A stretch of DNA of 64,000 nucleotides. Source: Streptomyces marinisediminis. Lineage in GTDB: Bacteria; Actinomycetota; Actinomycetes; Streptomycetales; Streptomycetaceae. A model generated the notes under the pieces. The model searched no databases. It saw nothing but the letters and a program-made list of their open reading frames with translations, and was not told the origin of the DNA. Position numbers and translations under genes: made by a program. The stretch is from positions 206,634-270,633 of the forward strand of contig NZ_JAPKFL010000005.1 of assembly GCF_026262575.1 (NCBI RefSeq), written 5' to 3'. Shown here in pieces: positions 61,504 through 64,000 of the stretch. Each line of letters begins with the position of its first letter. Positions within the stretch are counted from its first letter, which is position 1.

Positions 61504-63171
61504 TCACTCCCCGGAGAGCACCGCCCGCGCCGCCTGCCGCGCCCGCTCGGCGCCGTCCGCGGCCCGGGCCGCGGACGCCGCCCGCTCGCACTGGGCGAAC
61601 GTGTGCTGCGCCAGCGCCGCGCGCACGTGCGGGATGGCCGAGGCACCCATCGACAGGCTGGTGACCCCCAGCCCCGTCAGCACGCAGGCCAGCAGCGGGT
61701 CGGCCGCGGCCTCGCCGCACACCCCGCAGCTCTTGCCCTCGGCCTTCGCCGCCTCCGCCGACAGCGCCACGAGGTCCAGCAGCGCGGGCTGCCACGGGTC
61801 CTGCAGCCGCGCGACGGCGCCCACTTGGCGGTCGGCCGCGAAGGTGTACTGCGCCAGGTCGTTGGTGCCCAGCGACAGGAACTCCACCTCCTGGAGCACC
61901 GAGCGCGCCCGCAGCGCGGCCGACGGGATCTCCACCATCGCCCCGACCTTGGCCGTCAGCCCCGCCTCCCGGCACGCGTCGGCGAAGGCCCGGGCGTCCG
62001 CCCGGTCGGCCACCATCGGCGCCATGACCTCCAGGTACACCGGCAGGCCCTCGGCCGCCCTCGCCAGAGCCGTGAGCTGCGTGCGCAGCACCTCGGGGTG
62101 GTCCAGCAGCGTGCGCAGGCCGCGCACACCCAGCGCCGGGTTCGGCTCCTCGCCCGGGGAGAGGAACGCCAGCGGCTTGTCCGCCCCCGCGTCCAGCACC
62201 CGCACCACGACCCGGCCCTCGGGGAACGCCTCCAGCACCGCGCGGTAGGCGGCCACCTGCTTCTCCTCGGACGGCGCCCGCTCGCTGTCGTCCAGGAACA
62301 GGAACTCGGTGCGGAACAGACCCACGCCCTCCGCCCCGGCCTCGACGGCCGCGGCCACGTCCGCCGGGCCGCCCACGTTGGCCAGCAGCGGCACCTTGTG
62401 ACCGTCGGAGGTCGCCCCCGGGCCCGAGGCCGACGCCAGCGCCGCCCGGTGCTCGGCCGCCACCCGGACCAGCCGCTCGCGCTCCGCCTCGTCCGGGTCG
62501 ACGACGACCTCGCCGTTGGCGCCGTCCACGGCGACGACCACGCCCTCGGCCAGCTCCCCCGCCCCCGGCAGCGCCACGACCGCCGGCACTCCGAGCGCGC
62601 GCGCCAGGATCGCGCTGTGGCTGGTGGGGCCGCCCTCCTCGGTGACGAACCCCAGGACGAGCGCCGGATCGAGCAGCGCCGTGTCGGCCGGGGCCAGGTC
62701 CCGCGCGACCAGCACGTAGGGCTCGTCGCTGTCGGGAACGCCCGGCATCGGCACGCCCATCAGGCGCGCGACGATGCGGTTGCGCACGTCGTCCAGGTCC
62801 GCGACCCGCCCGGCCAGGTACTCGCCGGCACCGGCCAGCAGCTCGCGGTAGGTCGAGAAGGCGTCGTAGACCGCGCGCTCGGCGGTCCCGCCCACCGTGA
62901 CCCGCCGCTCGACGTCGGCGATCAGCTCCGGGTCCTGCGCCATCAGCGCCTGGGCCTCCAGCACGGCCTGGGCCTCGCCGCCCGCGAGCTCGCCGCGCGC
63001 GGTGAGGTCCGCGGCGACCGCCTCCACGGCCTGCCGGGCACGCTGCTGTTCACGCGGCGCCTCCTCGGCGTCGATCTGCCGCGCCGGGGGCTCCAGCACG
63101 GCCGTGCCCATGTGCCGTACCTGTCCGACGGCGACCCCGTGGCTGACGCCGACGCCTTGCAGCTTGTCCAT
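61504..63171 (-). CDS. ptsI: PTS enzyme I
   Basis: 555 residues. Phospho-acceptor H185 in EEGGPTSHSAILARALGVPA; PEP-binding Arg/Glu blocks LLANVGGP, GLFRTEFLFLDD, RVLDAGADKPLAF, EVMAPMV, FLSLGTNDLAQYTFAADR; catalytic C485 in SCGVCGEAAADP. It passes phosphate from PEP to HPr. ATG at 63171 chosen for the conserved beginning LQGVGVSHGVAVG and GGGTGAG upstream. It follows crr by 87 bp on the same strand. HPr (ptsH) is elsewhere. Confidence 0.95.
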   Translation of the reverse strand: MDKLQGVGVSHGVAVGQVRHMGTAVLEPPARQIDAEEAPREQQRARQAVEAVAADLTARGELAGGEAQAVLEAQALMAQDPELIADVERRVTVGGTAERAVYDAFSTYRELLAGAGEYLAGRVADLDDVRNRIVARLMGVPMPGVPDSDEPYVLVARDLAPADTALLDPALVLGFVTEEGGPTSHSAILARALGVPAVVALPGAGELAEGVVVAVDGANGEVVVDPDEAERERLVRVAAEHRAALASASGPGATSDGHKVPLLANVGGPADVAAAVEAGAEGVGLFRTEFLFLDDSERAPSEEKQVAAYRAVLEAFPEGRVVVRVLDAGADKPLAFLSPGEEPNPALGVRGLRTLLDHPEVLRTQLTALARAAEGLPVYLEVMAPMVADRADARAFADACREAGLTAKVGAMVEIPSAALRARSVLQEVEFLSLGTNDLAQYTFAADRQVGAVARLQDPWQPALLDLVALSAEAAKAEGKSCGVCGEAAADPLLACVLTGLGVTSLSMGASAIPHVRAALAQHTFAQCERAASAARAADGAERARQAARAVLSGE

Positions 63172-63258
63172 CTCACCCGTCTCCGGTTCGTGCGGTGACC
63201 CGTGCACCGCGGTGCGTCTGGTGGGCGCCCCGGCGCCGGTGGCGGGGCGCGGTGCGGT

Positions 63259-63708
63259 TCAGCTCCAGCGGAACAGGGCGTCCCCGGTGGCGACGTCGGC
63301 GTCCTCCACCATCTCGGACAGTGCGTCCGCCGAGGCCTCCAGCGCGACGACCGGGCTGATCGGCGACTTGCCGGCCCGCTCCACCGCGGCCGGGTCCCAG
63401 CGCACGATGGCGTCCCCGCGCCGGACGGTGTCGCCCTTGGCGGCGAGCAGCTCGAACCCCTCGCCACCCAGTTGCACGGTGTCGATGCCCAAATGTGTCA
63501 GCACTCCGTGCCCCTCGTCGTCGACGATCGCGAAGGCGTGCGGGTGCAGGGACACGATGACGCCGTCCACCGGGGCCACGGCGACCGTGGCGCCACGCGC
63601 GGGTTCGACGGCGGTACCGGGGCCCACCATGGAGCCGGAGAAAACGGGGTCGGGCACGGCAGCGAGCCCGACGACGCGTCCGGCCAGCGGGGACGTCACG
63701 GTCGTCAT
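63259..63708 (-). CDS. crr: PTS glucose-type EIIA component
   Basis: 149 residues, single-domain EIIA(Glc) type. Active-site histidines H57 (LHPHAFAI) and H72 (LTHLGIDTVQL) are both present, with SPLAGRVVGLAAVPDPVFSG at the start and KSPISPVVALEASA toward the end. It receives phosphate from HPr and gives it to EIIB; in Streptomyces it serves N-acetylglucosamine uptake. GGAGG before the ATG. Operon with ptsI. Confidence 0.93.
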   Translation of the reverse strand: MTTVTSPLAGRVVGLAAVPDPVFSGSMVGPGTAVEPARGATVAVAPVDGVIVSLHPHAFAIVDDEGHGVLTHLGIDTVQLGGEGFELLAAKGDTVRRGDAIVRWDPAAVERAGKSPISPVVALEASADALSEMVEDADVATGDALFRWS

Positions 63709-63838
63709 GGGGAAGCCTCCAGGGGCGGTGTCGTTCAGCCGCCGCCTCTTCCTGTCCCGGACGGCGTCCGTTCAGCAGCCTAAGTCATCGGAGTGACGGG
63801 TTCCGCAGGAGCGTGCGGGCGGGCTGCCGGGGCGCGAT

Positions 63839-63868
63839 TTGCACCGCCGGAGCGGTGCCCTGTACTGT
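63839..63868 (+). promoter_or_regulatory. Vegetative-type promoter for a gene beyond the right edge, with inverted repeat in spacer
   Basis: TTGCAC (63839-63844), 18-bp spacer, TACTGT (63863-63868): good for a housekeeping sigma factor. The spacer region carries the perfect inverted repeat GCACCG-N6-CGGTGC (63841-63858), a possible operator. No start codon with coding sequence follows before base 64000, so the gene is outside the window. Confidence 0.55.
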
Positions 63869-64000
63869 CGACCCCCTGCCCGGCGCCGAGCGCGTATCCG
63901 GGTGGCGCCCGACGAACTCCAGAATCCTTCCGGAGAATCTCCGGCCCCTTGCCGTGCGCCTCGAACGGGACACGGAAGCGGGGAAACGGACCGGAAAGTT

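Noticed and set aside
63709..63840. DasR operator (dre) upstream of crr
   Set aside because: I looked for an AGTGGTCTAGACCACT-like palindrome upstream of crr and did not see one; only a weak TAGGCT box on the minus strand is present.
1..64000. tRNA, rRNA, CRISPR arrays, insertion sequences or prophage
   Set aside because: No cloverleaf-like CCA-ended sequences, regularly spaced repeats, transposase or integrase motifs were noticed; short repeats found are listed individually.

Overview
The window is a stretch of very high-GC actinomycete chromosome, almost certainly Streptomyces or a close relative. Supporting signs are GC-rich third codon positions, a conservon (cvnABCD), a crt cluster of the isorenieratene type, an NsdA-like regulator, twin family 2B encapsulins and a crr-ptsI pair next to an acetoacetyl-CoA synthetase gene. 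I see no rRNA, tRNA, CRISPR array, integrase or insertion sequence, so it reads as chromosome with several accessory operons.

Layout. 1-2817: two tandem family 2B encapsulin shell genes, the first cut by the window edge. 2899-11119: mostly single housekeeping or unknown genes (phosphoketolase, a stand-alone cyclic-nucleotide-binding-like protein, MOSC protein, Pro/Gln-rich protein, Asp/Glu racemase, NUDIX hydrolase, leucine-rich-repeat protein, ACT protein, unknown). 11273-15834: APH-fold phosphotransferase, NsdA-like regulator and a PAS-PP2C phosphatase. 16044-24442: an eight-gene minus-strand operon for a second, incomplete complex I (nuoA, a fused vestigial NuoB/NuoD-like gene with a His-rich linker, nuoH, J, K, L, M, N), with nearly every junction a 4-nt stop/start overlap. 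24720-31129: HEAT-repeat protein, GT4 glycosyltransferase and a 1200-residue 5-oxoprolinase. 31197-38413: a three-gene SMC/condensin-like operon resembling Wadjet JetABC or MksFEB but without the JetD nuclease.

38744-42329: NAD(P)-binding/SRPBCC protein, secreted DUF4397-like protein, and Dps. Dps is translationally coupled to crtU. 42326-51141: carotenoid genes crtU, crtY, crtT, crtV, crtB, crtI and crtE plus a 79-residue membrane protein; together they can take GGPP to phytoene, lycopene, beta-carotene and the aromatic carotenoid isorenieratene. 51744-56499: small membrane protein and the conservon. 56508-63708: glycerol facilitator, VanX-like dipeptidase, GH31 N-domain-only protein, acetoacetyl-CoA synthetase, and PTS enzyme I with EIIA(Glc).

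The most unusual content is (i) the JetD-less SMC operon, (ii) the complex I membrane arm that keeps most proton-channel residues but has lost its redox arm and the quinone-site loop, and (iii) the two encapsulin genes sharing a 223-bp almost identical core inside otherwise diverged genes. Several single genes here start 6-7 nt after a TANNNT -10 box and look leaderless. Gene identities rest on reading translations and motifs; no database search was run.
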